From Streptomyces atratus (GTDB lineage: Bacteria; Actinomycetota; Actinomycetes; Streptomycetales; Streptomycetaceae): a DNA stretch of 64,000 bases. A model generated the notes under the pieces. That model searched no databases and had not been told where the DNA came from. It saw only the letters and a program-made list of their open reading frames with translations. Made by a program: the position numbers and the translations under genes. Of the stretch, positions 22,598 to 31,099 are shown piece by piece. The DNA lies in assembly GCF_900119365.1 (NCBI RefSeq), contig NZ_FPJO01000021.1, positions 1-64,000 on the forward strand. The letters are read 5' to 3'. The first letter of the stretch is position 1; each line of letters opens with the position of its first letter.

Positions 22598-24658
22598 ATG
22601 GTCGAGCGATCCGGAAAAGTGCCCGCGCGGACACGCGACAGCGACGACAAGACCACCGGTCGAGCGGCGGTACCCGCTGTCGCCGCCCACGACCCGCATC
22701 CGGGCGCGGCATCCGGGCCGAGTTTCCTCGACCTGCAGGGCAGCGTGGGGAACGACGTCGTCGTGCAGAGGATGCGCCGGTCCGGCCTGCTCGGCGCCGG
22801 AGGCGGGGAGGAGCATCCGGAGCAGGCGGCCGTTCAGCGTTCCGCCGTCCATGACGTTCTGCGTGGCGGTGGGCGTCCTCTCGACGGTGCCACCCGCAGT
22901 GAGATGGAAGCCCGACTGGGCGCGGACTTCTCGGACGTCCGTATCCACGACGGCGGTGCCGCCAGGGCGTCCGCCGCCGAGGTCGGTGCCCGTGCGTACA
23001 CCTCCGGCAACCATGTCGTCATCGGTGACGGCGGGGGCGACCGGCACACCCTCGCCCATGAGCTCACCCATGTCATCCAGCAGCGTCAGGGCCCGGTCGC
23101 GGGCACCGACAACGGCTCCGGGCTGCGTGTCTCCGACCCCTCCGACCGATTCGAGCGCGAGGCCGAGGCCAATGCCCGGCGGGTCATGTCCGGCCCGGTG
23201 CCCGACGCGGCCGGTCCCGTCGCCGAGGAGACCCGGGGCGCGGAGCAGGCGGGCGTCGTGCAGCGGGCCCCCGGCCCGGGGATCGAGCTGCTGCGAGGCC
23301 ACGACCCGGCCCCCGGGGACACCACGCCGCTGCGGGACTGGGCCACCCTGCGCAGCTCCGCGCTCCAGCCCACCGCGGTGGACGTCCACCAGATCCTGCT
23401 GACGTACCAGAAGCTGTCGAACGGCTGGGACAGCGGCATGGGCGAGGTGCAGCAGGCGCTGAGCAACAAGTTCGGGGCGGACAACGCCGTACCGGAGACC
23501 GTCGTCCAGTTCGGCCCAGTCGTCAACGCGGGGGGAGTGCCCCGCGGCACGCACATGGTGGCGTATCCACTGACGTTGCGGGGCGCCGCCGGTTCCGACG
23601 CGACCACCGGTACCTACGCCGGACTCGGCGGAGCGGTGGAGGGGCACCTCCTCAACGCGCATCTGCACGGCCAGGCCACCCTGGAGAACCTCGCGCCGTT
23701 CCGGAAGCAGCTCAACGCCAAGCACAGCCGGGTGGTCGAGGAACCCCTCAAGAAGATGGTCTACAACGACCGCGGCACCTTCCGGTACGAGGTCGTGGTG
23801 CATGGCGACCCCGCGAATCCCCTCCCCCAGGGGATCACCTGCCACGTCACCGAGCTCAACGACGACGGCACGCCCATGGCCGACGGCTATGAGCAGAAGG
23901 TCGAGATCGATCAGGCCGGGAACGTGAACCGTGTGATCGACAAGACGGAGAGCGGCCCCGGGCGGGGCGATCAGCTCGACTTCGACCGGGTCGAGGAGAA
24001 CGGGGGCGGTTCCGAACTGGCCGCGCTGTGGAACCAGTTGAGGTTCCCCTGGACCAGGGCGTACGGAGAGGTGGTCAAGGAGGTGCTGGAGACGGCGCAC
24101 CAGGCCGTCAGCGCGTACGAGATCCAGCACTCCGGTGCCTCGTCGCTGGCCCATCTGCCAGCCACGGCCGTCACGTTCACGACGGGCAATTTCCACGAGG
24201 TCGACGAGGACGGCGACGCGGTCGCCGTCGTGATGGGCACGTCGATGGTCGCCGACCCGCTCACGCTCCGGCCTCCGGCCGGGCAGGCGGGCTTTGAACC
24301 GGAGGGCGGCGCCTGGGGGCTCGGCGCCATTCGCGGCCATCTCCTCAACCACCATCTCCACGGCCCCGCCGAACCGCACAACCTCGCCCCCATGAGCAAC
24401 AGCCTCAACCAGCAGTTCGAGCGGGATGTCGAGAGCCACGTCAAGCGCTGGGTGCTCGAAGAGGGCAGGGTCCTGCGGTTCGAGGTCCGGATGTCCGGCA
24501 ACGACGACCAGTTCGGGTTCGAGGACGTACCGACCACGCTGGACTACCTGGTCCAGGAGTACCGCCAGGACCCGGGGACCGGCCAGTGGCGGCTGGTCCC
24601 CGGGGTGCTCCTGCGGGGGCGGCTCTCCAACGAGAGCGACGAGGACTACGAGGGATAG
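22598..24658 (+). CDS. DUF4157 (eCIS-core) protein with two tandem nuclease-like domains, probable toxin/effector
   Basis: A 686-residue protein. Residues about 95-165 form the DUF4157/eCIS-core domain with GARAYTSGNHVVIG and the metalloprotease-like AHELTHVIQQRQG (H154, E155, H158); FEREAEANA (185-192) could give the third zinc ligand. Two related modules follow. Module 1 (about 300-405) has GHLLNAHLHG (H350) and NLAPF; module 2 (about 525-635) has GHLLNHHLHG (H581) and NLAPMSNSLN. The GHLxN...NLAPM...N pattern resembles the core of DNA/RNA non-specific (beta-beta-alpha metal) endonucleases. No signal peptide is seen, fitting delivery by a contractile injection or other specialised system rather than Sec. 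AGGAGG lies only 1 nt before the ATG at 22598, so the true start may be the GTG at 22619. Confidence 0.8.
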   Translation: MVERSGKVPARTRDSDDKTTGRAAVPAVAAHDPHPGAASGPSFLDLQGSVGNDVVVQRMRRSGLLGAGGGEEHPEQAAVQRSAVHDVLRGGGRPLDGATRSEMEARLGADFSDVRIHDGGAARASAAEVGARAYTSGNHVVIGDGGGDRHTLAHELTHVIQQRQGPVAGTDNGSGLRVSDPSDRFEREAEANARRVMSGPVPDAAGPVAEETRGAEQAGVVQRAPGPGIELLRGHDPAPGDTTPLRDWATLRSSALQPTAVDVHQILLTYQKLSNGWDSGMGEVQQALSNKFGADNAVPETVVQFGPVVNAGGVPRGTHMVAYPLTLRGAAGSDATTGTYAGLGGAVEGHLLNAHLHGQATLENLAPFRKQLNAKHSRVVEEPLKKMVYNDRGTFRYEVVVHGDPANPLPQGITCHVTELNDDGTPMADGYEQKVEIDQAGNVNRVIDKTESGPGRGDQLDFDRVEENGGGSELAALWNQLRFPWTRAYGEVVKEVLETAHQAVSAYEIQHSGASSLAHLPATAVTFTTGNFHEVDEDGDAVAVVMGTSMVADPLTLRPPAGQAGFEPEGGAWGLGAIRGHLLNHHLHGPAEPHNLAPMSNSLNQQFERDVESHVKRWVLEEGRVLRFEVRMSGNDDQFGFEDVPTTLDYLVQEYRQDPGTGQWRLVPGVLLRGRLSNESDEDYEG

Positions 24659-24717
24659 CCGCCGGGTCCGTACGGCTGACAGTGCAGCGGGTCAGTGCGG
24701 CGAGTCAGTGCGGCGGT

Positions 24718-25437
24718 TCAGTACATGAGGGCGTCGTCCATTTCGCTCTGCCAGTAGGTGACGAAGCCGTTGTCGCCCCAGGAGGTGCCGGCGGGGAGCG
24801 TCAGCTCGGCCGGGGCGCCCGTGGAACCCTGGTTGGCCTTGCCGGTGAAGTACACCGTGAGGTGGGTGCCCTTGTGCAGCTCCTGCCCGTCGGGCTCACC
24901 GAACAGCCCGATGGAGGCGTACGCGGACTGGCCCGGCGCAAGGGTGACCACGGCCTGCGGGATGCTGTCGCGGAGGACCGGGAAGGCGGCCTGGGCGTCG
25001 TCGAAGCGGAGCGCCGGTGCGTGGTACGCGTAGCAGGGTACGGAGCCGGTGTTGGTCGCCGTGAGCAGCAGGTGGTTGATGGGGCGGCTCACCTTGGTGA
25101 CGGTGACCTTGGTGTTCGAGCCGGTGCACGTCACGGGGGTCTTGCTGCCGCTTCCGGTGCTGCCGGCGCTGCTCTTCCCGCTGCTGCTGCCGCCGCCGAT
25201 GGAGCCCTTGGAGGTGGTGGAGGCGTTCTCGGCGGGGGCCTGGGCCGTGCCGCTGTCGGTCTCCTTGGTGTCCTTGGCGTCCTTGTCCGTGGCGGGGGTG
25301 GCGGCGGTGTTCGCCGCCGGAGCCGCCGCGCCTGCCTTGCCGCCGTTCGCGTTGTCGTTGCCGCCGCAGGCGGTGAGCGAGAGGGCGGCCAGGAGGGCGG
25401 TCGCGGCGAGGGCGGTGGTGCGGATGTGGTTGCGCAT
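24718..25437 (-). CDS. DUF4232 lipoprotein
   Basis: A 239-residue secreted lipoprotein. The signal peptide MRNHIRTTALAATALLAALS ends in lipobox LTAC. A ~75-residue Ala/Ser/Gly/Thr linker spans the wall, then the DUF4232 domain begins at CTGSNTKVTVTKVSRPINHL with the paired Cys in SVPCYAYHAP. DUF4232 has a beta-sandwich form common on actinobacterial surfaces and of unknown role. GGGGAG lies upstream of the ATG at 25437. It stands alone on the minus strand, facing the DUF4157 gene tail to tail. Confidence 0.87.
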   Translation of the reverse strand: MRNHIRTTALAATALLAALSLTACGGNDNANGGKAGAAAPAANTAATPATDKDAKDTKETDSGTAQAPAENASTTSKGSIGGGSSSGKSSAGSTGSGSKTPVTCTGSNTKVTVTKVSRPINHLLLTATNTGSVPCYAYHAPALRFDDAQAAFPVLRDSIPQAVVTLAPGQSAYASIGLFGEPDGQELHKGTHLTVYFTGKANQGSTGAPAELTLPAGTSWGDNGFVTYWQSEMDDALMY

Positions 25438-25479
25438 GGTGGTGGTACTCCCCGTGTGTGGGCCGGTGATGTCGGTCGG

Positions 25480-25578
25480 TCAGCTGTAGCAGATCAGGGC
25501 CATGACGATCGCGGTGGACACGATCACCACTCCGATGGCCACGGCATCGATGGGCTCGATGCGGAAGTGGATTCGCAC
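25480..25578 (-). CDS. 32-residue single-helix membrane peptide
   Basis: From GTG 25578: MRIHFRIEPIDAVAIGVVIV followed by STAIVMALICYS and TGA. A charged amphipathic head precedes a single helix of about 19 hydrophobic residues. It lies just upstream of the DUF4232 gene on the same strand, so the two may be co-transcribed. A weak GGGA stands about 9 nt before the GTG. Only the coherent membrane design supports it; no family is recognised. Confidence 0.45.
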   Translation of the reverse strand: MRIHFRIEPIDAVAIGVVIVSTAIVMALICYS

Positions 25579-25752
25579 TGCGTTGTCCCGGTGGTCGCTG
25601 CGGTGTGTTCACAGATTGCGGGGCGGCGGATTCCGGCCGCAACGCCGAACAGCCCATTGGGGAAGCTGGAATGGCTGCGCGTACTGTGACCTGGGCAGAT
25701 TCCACGTCCCTGGAACGGCGTTCCGGGACGGACCAGGAGGGGGAACGCCGAA

Positions 25753-27207
25753 GTGGCGACGCCGGAGGCCGAGGATTTCGCGGCTCTGCTGAAGGAACTG
25801 AAGGACCGTTCGGGACGCAGCTACGGGGTTCTCGCCGGGAGACTGCACGTCAGCACGTCGACGCTCCACCGGTACTGCAACGGTGACGCGGTGCCGAACG
25901 AGTACGCCCCGGTGGAACGGCTGGCGCGGTTGTGCGCGGCGACTCCGGAGGAGCTGGTGGAGCTGCACCGGCGGTGGATCGTGGCGGATGCGGCCCGGAG
26001 ACGCCCGGCCGCGGCTGCTCCTGAGGCTGTTCCTGTTCCTGTTCCTGTTCCTGTTCCTGTTCCTGCTCCTGCTCCTGCGGAGCCGGTGCGGGATGCGGTT
26101 TCGGACATGGTTTCCGAATCGGGTCCGGAGGCGGGTCGTGGCTCCGAGGCCGGGGCCGGCGGCGACGCGTCCGACATCACGCCCGAATCCGAGCCCGAAC
26201 CCGAACCCGAACCCACGATTCTGGCCGGTGGGCCGAGCCGGCCCCGGCGGTTCCTGGCCTCCGCACGGGCGCGTGTGCTGCTCGCGGCCGTCGCCGTCGT
26301 CGCGCTGACCGTACCGACCTCGATCGTCGTCAGTAATCTGTCGGGCACGGACAAGGACGATCTCAGCAACGCCCCCGCCGTGGACGCGAAGGACCCGGAC
26401 AAGGACGCGCGCGACCGGTCCGGCCTCGATGCGAGCGCCACCGCTTCGCCCGGCGGGGCGAAGAAGTCGGGCAAGCCCGTACCGTCCGGCTCGGCGAGCG
26501 TCTCGTCCCCGCCGTCCGGCGGTGCCTCCGCCACGTCCGGGAGGCGCGGCACGGGAGCCGGGTCGGGTGGGCAGCAGAGCGGGGGCGTGCCGCTGAGCGC
26601 CACGATCAGCTCGTACAACTGGGAAGAGCCCTGCGGCAAGTACTACGTGCTGGACCAGAAGCCGAACGACGTGCCTCCGCCGCCCCCGCCGCAGGACACC
26701 CGCGGCTGGGCCAGGGCGCTCGGCGGGGTGGACGGCGGCAACTTGCTGCTCGAAGTCACCGTGCAGGGGAAATCGGGGCAGGCCGTCGTGCTGAAAGGAC
26801 TGCATGTGCGGACGCTGTCCCGGAAGGCGCCGTTGGCTTGGTCGGCGTATTCGATGGGGGAGGGCTGCGGGAGCGGCATCACCCCGCAGTCCTTCGACAT
26901 CGACCTCGACGACGGCCGGCCGACCCTCACCCCGGTGGCGGGTCAGCAGGGGGATGTACGGGTGCCGCCGAAGGACTTCCCGTTCCGGGTGTCCTCCACC
27001 GATGTGGAGGTGTTCGACCTCAACGCCCATGTCGAAGGGCACGACGTCAGCTGGTACCTGGAGCTGGAGTGGAGCAGTGGCGGTCGGGAGGGGACGCTGC
27101 GCATCGACGACGGCGGGAAGCCGTTCCGTACCAGCAGCATCAAGGCGCGGCCGACGTACACGTACCGGTACGACACGGCCCAGTGGGAGACCATGGAGCC
27201 GAACTAG
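25753..27207 (+). CDS. membrane-anchored HTH protein with extracytoplasmic beta domain
   Basis: A 484-residue protein. Residues 1-80 hold an XRE-like HTH (LLKELKDRSGRSYGVLAGRL, STLHRYCNGDAVP). A linker follows with a tandem VP/AP repeat (encoded by GTTCCT hexamers at about 26032-26080) and an EPEP run. A TM helix lies at about 177-197 (RVLLAAVAVVALTVPTSIVV). Outside is a Ser/Gly-rich spacer and a C-terminal ~200-residue domain with PCGKYYVLD, DVPPPPPPQD and EGCGSG, where two Cys may pair. The layout suggests a sensor joining an outside signal to DNA or to a cytoplasmic partner; this is common in Streptomyces but the ligand is unknown. GGAGGGG precedes the GTG at 25753. Confidence 0.83.
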   Translation: MATPEAEDFAALLKELKDRSGRSYGVLAGRLHVSTSTLHRYCNGDAVPNEYAPVERLARLCAATPEELVELHRRWIVADAARRRPAAAAPEAVPVPVPVPVPVPAPAPAEPVRDAVSDMVSESGPEAGRGSEAGAGGDASDITPESEPEPEPEPTILAGGPSRPRRFLASARARVLLAAVAVVALTVPTSIVVSNLSGTDKDDLSNAPAVDAKDPDKDARDRSGLDASATASPGGAKKSGKPVPSGSASVSSPPSGGASATSGRRGTGAGSGGQQSGGVPLSATISSYNWEEPCGKYYVLDQKPNDVPPPPPPQDTRGWARALGGVDGGNLLLEVTVQGKSGQAVVLKGLHVRTLSRKAPLAWSAYSMGEGCGSGITPQSFDIDLDDGRPTLTPVAGQQGDVRVPPKDFPFRVSSTDVEVFDLNAHVEGHDVSWYLELEWSSGGREGTLRIDDGGKPFRTSSIKARPTYTYRYDTAQWETMEPN

Positions 27208-27235
27208 GTCTCGCCACCGGGCCGGTGCGTACGGG

Positions 27236-27260
27236 CGGGCGCCCCGGGCAGGGGCGCCCG
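27236..27260. terminator. bidirectional terminator between the HTH gene and argS
   Basis: CGGGCGCCCC, loop GGGCA, GGGGCGCCCG: a perfect 10-bp stem placed between two convergent stops (27207 and 27265). Confidence 0.75.
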
Positions 27261-27264
27261 GGGG

Positions 27265-29037
27265 TCAGAGGCGCTCGGGGGTCCGGATGCCGAGCAGCTC
27301 CATGCCCTGGTGCAGGGTGCGGGCGGTGAGGTCCGAGAGGAAGAGGCGGTTCTCGGCCACATCGCCCGGGACCTCGGGCTTGAGCACCGGGCACTGGTCG
27401 TAGAACGTCGTGAAGAGCGACGACAGCTGGTAGAGGTACGAGGCCAGCTTGTGCGGTTCGTACGCGGCGGCGACCTCGGCCACGACCTCGGCGAACTGGT
27501 CCAGGTGCAGGGCCAGCGCGCGCTCGGCCGGGGCCAGCTCCAGCTCCGGGTGGGGCTGGGACTTCAGCTCGCCCGCCTTGCGCTTGATGGAGCGGGACCG
27601 GGCGTGCGCGTACTGGATGTACACGCTGGTGTCGCCGGTCAGCGAGACCATCTGGTCCAGGTCGAACTTGTAGTCGCGGGCCGCCGACGTCGACAGGTCC
27701 GCGTACTTCACCGCGCCGATGCCGACCTGCGTGGCACGCTCGGTGATCTCGTCCTCGGTGAGGTCCTTGGCCTTCTCGCGCACGACGGTGGACGCCCGGT
27801 CGATCGCCTCGTCCAGGAGGTCGGCCAGCCGGACCGTCTCGCCCTCACGGGTCTTGAACGGCTTGCCGTCCTTGCCGAGCACCGTGCCGAAGGGGAGGTG
27901 CACGGCCTTGACGTCCTCGTTCAGCCAGTCGGCCCGGCGGGCCGTCTCGAAGACCATCTTGAAGTGCAGGGCCTGCCGGGCGTCCACGACGTACAGCAGG
28001 GTGTTCGCCTTGAGGTTCTGGACCCGGTCGCGGATCGCGGAGAGGTCGGTCGCCGCGTAGCCGTAACCGCCGTTCGACTTCTTGACGATCAGCGGCGCCG
28101 GGTTGCCGTCCGGACCCTTCACGTCGTCGAAGAAGACGCAGAGCGCGCCCTCGGAGCGGACGGCGACGCCCGACTCCTCCAGGATGCGGCAGGTCTCTTC
28201 GAGCATGTCGTTGTAGCCGGACTCGCCGACGATGTCGGGGTCGCGGATCTCCATGTCGAGCTTGTCGAAGACCGAGTAGAAGTAGATCTTCGACTCGTCG
28301 ACGAAGCGCTGCCACATGGCGAGCGTCTCCTCGTCGCCGGCCTGGAGCGCCACGACGCGGTCCCGGGAGCGGGCCTTGAACTCCTCGTCGGAGTCGAAGA
28401 GTGCGCGCGAGGCCTTGTAGAGCCGGTTCAGCGAGGACATGGCGGCCTCGCCGTCCGCCTCGCCGCCGTCGCCCTCGTGGGTCAGCTCGCCCGGGTGCTC
28501 GATCAGGTACTGGATGAGCATGCCGAACTGGGTGCCCCAGTCGCCGATGTGGTGCCTGCGGACCACGGACTCGCCCGTGAACTCCAGGATCTGCACCATC
28601 GCGTCACCGATCACGGCGGAACGCAGGTGGCCGACGTGCATCTCCTTCGCCACGTTCGGCTGGGCGTAGTCGATGACCGTCGTGCCCGCGGCGCTGTTGT
28701 ACGGCACACCGAGCCGGCCCTCGTCGTCCGCGGCGCGCGCGGCGAGGGTCTCGATGATCGCCCTGTCGGCGAGCGTGACGTTGAGGAAGCCGGGGCCGGA
28801 GACCTCGATCTCCTTGATCAGGCCGCCCGCCGGGATCGCGGCGGTGACCTGGGAGGCGAGCTCGCGGGGGTTGCCCTTGAGCTTCTTGGCGAGGGCCAGG
28901 ATGCCGTTGGCCTGGAAGTCGGCCCGGTCGCTTCGTCGCAGCAGCGGGTCCGCGGTGCCGGCATCCGGCAGAGCTGCCGTCAGGGCGTCCGCCAGCTGCT
29001 GCTGGAGCGTGGAAGCGAGGGAATTGACCGAGGCCAT
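27265..29037 (-). CDS. argS: arginyl-tRNA synthetase
   Basis: A 590-residue class Ia synthetase charging tRNA-Arg. The N-terminal Add-1 domain covers about 1-110 (SDRADFQANGILALAKKLKG). The HIGH motif is DYAQPNVAKEMHVGHLRSAV; the position of KMSKS is held by VLGKDGKPFKTREG, as usual for ArgRS, which often lacks a canonical KMSKS. The C-terminal DALR anticodon-binding domain ends at LLGIRTPERL. ATG 29037 (MASVNSLAST) is chosen, with GGA about 11 nt upstream; a TTG ten codons upstream is possible but atypical. Divergent from lysS with a 199-bp shared promoter region. Confidence 0.97.
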   Translation of the reverse strand: MASVNSLASTLQQQLADALTAALPDAGTADPLLRRSDRADFQANGILALAKKLKGNPRELASQVTAAIPAGGLIKEIEVSGPGFLNVTLADRAIIETLAARAADDEGRLGVPYNSAAGTTVIDYAQPNVAKEMHVGHLRSAVIGDAMVQILEFTGESVVRRHHIGDWGTQFGMLIQYLIEHPGELTHEGDGGEADGEAAMSSLNRLYKASRALFDSDEEFKARSRDRVVALQAGDEETLAMWQRFVDESKIYFYSVFDKLDMEIRDPDIVGESGYNDMLEETCRILEESGVAVRSEGALCVFFDDVKGPDGNPAPLIVKKSNGGYGYAATDLSAIRDRVQNLKANTLLYVVDARQALHFKMVFETARRADWLNEDVKAVHLPFGTVLGKDGKPFKTREGETVRLADLLDEAIDRASTVVREKAKDLTEDEITERATQVGIGAVKYADLSTSAARDYKFDLDQMVSLTGDTSVYIQYAHARSRSIKRKAGELKSQPHPELELAPAERALALHLDQFAEVVAEVAAAYEPHKLASYLYQLSSLFTTFYDQCPVLKPEVPGDVAENRLFLSDLTARTLHQGMELLGIRTPERL

Positions 29038-29236
29038 GGGCTGGCTGCCGTTTCCGTAGGAGTACAAGGGATCACACCCAGTATTCCACGGGCGGTAAAG
29101 CCGTTTTCTTCGTGCGGGCCGTAAGCCGTTTTCGCGCCGCCGGTGGACCTGGGAGAATGGGCGGAGCCCCTATGAGGCCTGATGAGTCCCACAGGGTGTT
29201 CCTACGAGTCCTACAAGAGAGAAGGACGTGCAGACC

Positions 29237-30994
29237 GTGGCTCAGAGTCAGAGCAGCACCGAGGCCGACTGGGTCTCCCGCTTCGCGGACGATGTCATCG
29301 CCGAATCGGAGCGTCGTGCGCCTGGCAAACCGGTCGTCGTCGCGTCCGGCCTCTCCCCGTCGGGCCCGATCCACCTGGGCAACCTCCGCGAGGTCATGAC
29401 CCCGCACCTGGTCGCCGACGAGATCCGCCGCCGCGGGTACACCGTCCGGCACCTGATCTCGTGGGACGACTACGACCGGTACCGCAAGGTTCCGAACGGC
29501 GTCCCGGGCATCGACGAGTCCTGGGCCGAGCACATCGGCAAGCCGCTGACCTCGGTGCCCGCCCCGGCCGGTTCCGCGTATCCGAACTGGGCCGAGCACT
29601 TCAAGGCCGCCATGACGGCCGCGCTGGACGAGCTGGGCGTCGAGTACGACGGCATCAGTCAGACCGAGCAGTACACGGCGGGCGCCTACCGCGAGCAGAT
29701 CCTGCACGCGATGAGGCACCGCGCCGACATCGACGCCGTCCTCGACCGGTACCGGACGAAGAAGGACCCGGCCGCGGCAGGCTCCAAGGGCGGCAAGAAG
29801 CCGCAGCAGCAGAAGAAGGTCGACGAGGCCGAGCTGGAGGCCGAGGCCGGCTCCGGTGCGGCGAGCGAGGACGACGGCAGCGGCGGTTCGGCCGGCTACT
29901 TCCCGTACAAGCCCTACTGCGGCAACTGCGAGAAGGACCTCACGACCGTCACCTCGTACGACGACGACAGCACCGAGCTGAACTACACCTGCACGGCCTG
30001 CGGCTTCGCCGAGACCGTGCGGCTGAGCGAGTTCAACCGCGGCAAGCTGGTCTGGAAGGTCGACTGGCCGATGCGCTGGGCGTACGAGGGCGTGATCTTC
30101 GAGCCGAGCGGGGTGGACCACTCCTCGCCGGGCTCCTCGTTCGTAGTCGGCGGCCAGATCGTCCGCGAGATCTTCGACGGCGTGCAGCCGATCGGCCCGA
30201 TGTACGCCTTCGTCGGCATCTCCGGCATGGCGAAGATGTCCTCCAGCAAGGGCGGCGTGCCGACCCCGGCCGACGCGCTGAAGATCATGGAGGCGCCGCT
30301 GCTGCGCTGGCTGTACGCGCGCCGCAAGCCCAACCAGTCCTTCAAGATCGCCTTCGACCAGGAGATCCAGCGGCTCTACGACGAGTGGGACTCGCTGGCG
30401 CGCAAGGTCGCCGACGGCTCGGTGCTGCCGGCCGACGCCGCCGCGTACGCGCGGGCCATCGGCACGGCCGCCGGTGAGCTGCCGCACACGTCGCGCCCGC
30501 TGCCGTACCGCACGCTCGCGTCGGTCGTCGACATCACGGCCGGGCACGACGAGCAGACGCTGCGCATCCTGAGCGAGCTGGACCCGGAGAACCCGCTGAC
30601 CTCGCTGGACGAGGCCCGGCCCCGGCTCGACCGCGCCGAGAACTGGATCACCAGCCAGGTCCCGGCCGAGGCCCGCACCATCGTCCGCGACGAGCCGGAC
30701 AAGGAGCTCCTCGGCTCGCTGGACGACCAGGGCCGCCGGTCGCTGCGGCTGCTCCTGGACGGGCTGGACTCGCACTGGTCGCTGGACGGGCTCACCACGC
30801 TCGTCTACGGCGTGCCGAAGATCCTGGCGGGCCTGGAGCCGGACGCCAAGCCGACGCCCGAGCTGAAGGTCGCCCAGCGGTCGTTCTTCGCGCTGCTGTA
30901 CCGGCTGCTGGTCGGCCGGGACACCGGGCCGCGGCTGCCCACGCTGCTGCTGGCCGTGGGCGCGGAGCGGGTGCGCAGGCTCCTGGACGCGTAG
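29237..30994 (+). CDS. lysS: class I (archaeal-type) lysyl-tRNA synthetase
   Basis: About 585 residues. The HIGH motif is SPSGPIHLGNLRE and KMSKS is GMAKMSSSKG, so it is a class I LysRS, the unrelated archaeal type found in some actinobacteria, instead of the class II enzyme. A zinc-ribbon-like insert, CGNCEKD...CTACGF, lies at about 235-265; before it is a low-complexity insertion rich in Lys, Gln and Glu. The GTG at 29237 is preferred because AAGGAC is about 10 nt upstream; GTG 29228 is three codons earlier and too close. It ends before a strong terminator. Divergently placed with argS, as in other streptomycetes. Confidence 0.95.
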   Translation: MAQSQSSTEADWVSRFADDVIAESERRAPGKPVVVASGLSPSGPIHLGNLREVMTPHLVADEIRRRGYTVRHLISWDDYDRYRKVPNGVPGIDESWAEHIGKPLTSVPAPAGSAYPNWAEHFKAAMTAALDELGVEYDGISQTEQYTAGAYREQILHAMRHRADIDAVLDRYRTKKDPAAAGSKGGKKPQQQKKVDEAELEAEAGSGAASEDDGSGGSAGYFPYKPYCGNCEKDLTTVTSYDDDSTELNYTCTACGFAETVRLSEFNRGKLVWKVDWPMRWAYEGVIFEPSGVDHSSPGSSFVVGGQIVREIFDGVQPIGPMYAFVGISGMAKMSSSKGGVPTPADALKIMEAPLLRWLYARRKPNQSFKIAFDQEIQRLYDEWDSLARKVADGSVLPADAAAYARAIGTAAGELPHTSRPLPYRTLASVVDITAGHDEQTLRILSELDPENPLTSLDEARPRLDRAENWITSQVPAEARTIVRDEPDKELLGSLDDQGRRSLRLLLDGLDSHWSLDGLTTLVYGVPKILAGLEPDAKPTPELKVAQRSFFALLYRLLVGRDTGPRLPTLLLAVGAERVRRLLDA

Positions 30995-31025
30995 CCGTTC
31001 CGGCTGTTCCGGTTGTTCTGTACGG

Positions 31026-31066
31026 ACGGAGGGCCGTCACCCGTGATCCGGGTGACGGCCCTCCGT
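31026..31066 (+). terminator. lysS terminator
   Basis: ACGGAGGGCCGTCACCC and its inverse form a 17-bp stem with a 7-nt centre, followed by a T-rich stretch. It also faces the convergent DUF2637 gene. Confidence 0.85.
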
Positions 31067-31099
31067 CGTTGCTTTTGCCGGCCGGGGGTGGGGCGGGGC

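Noticed and set aside
22484..24439. Long upstream extension of the HEAT-repeat frame
   Set aside because: It would be antisense to the DUF4157 gene; conserved sequence begins at the ATG at 22483, which has its own -10 box.
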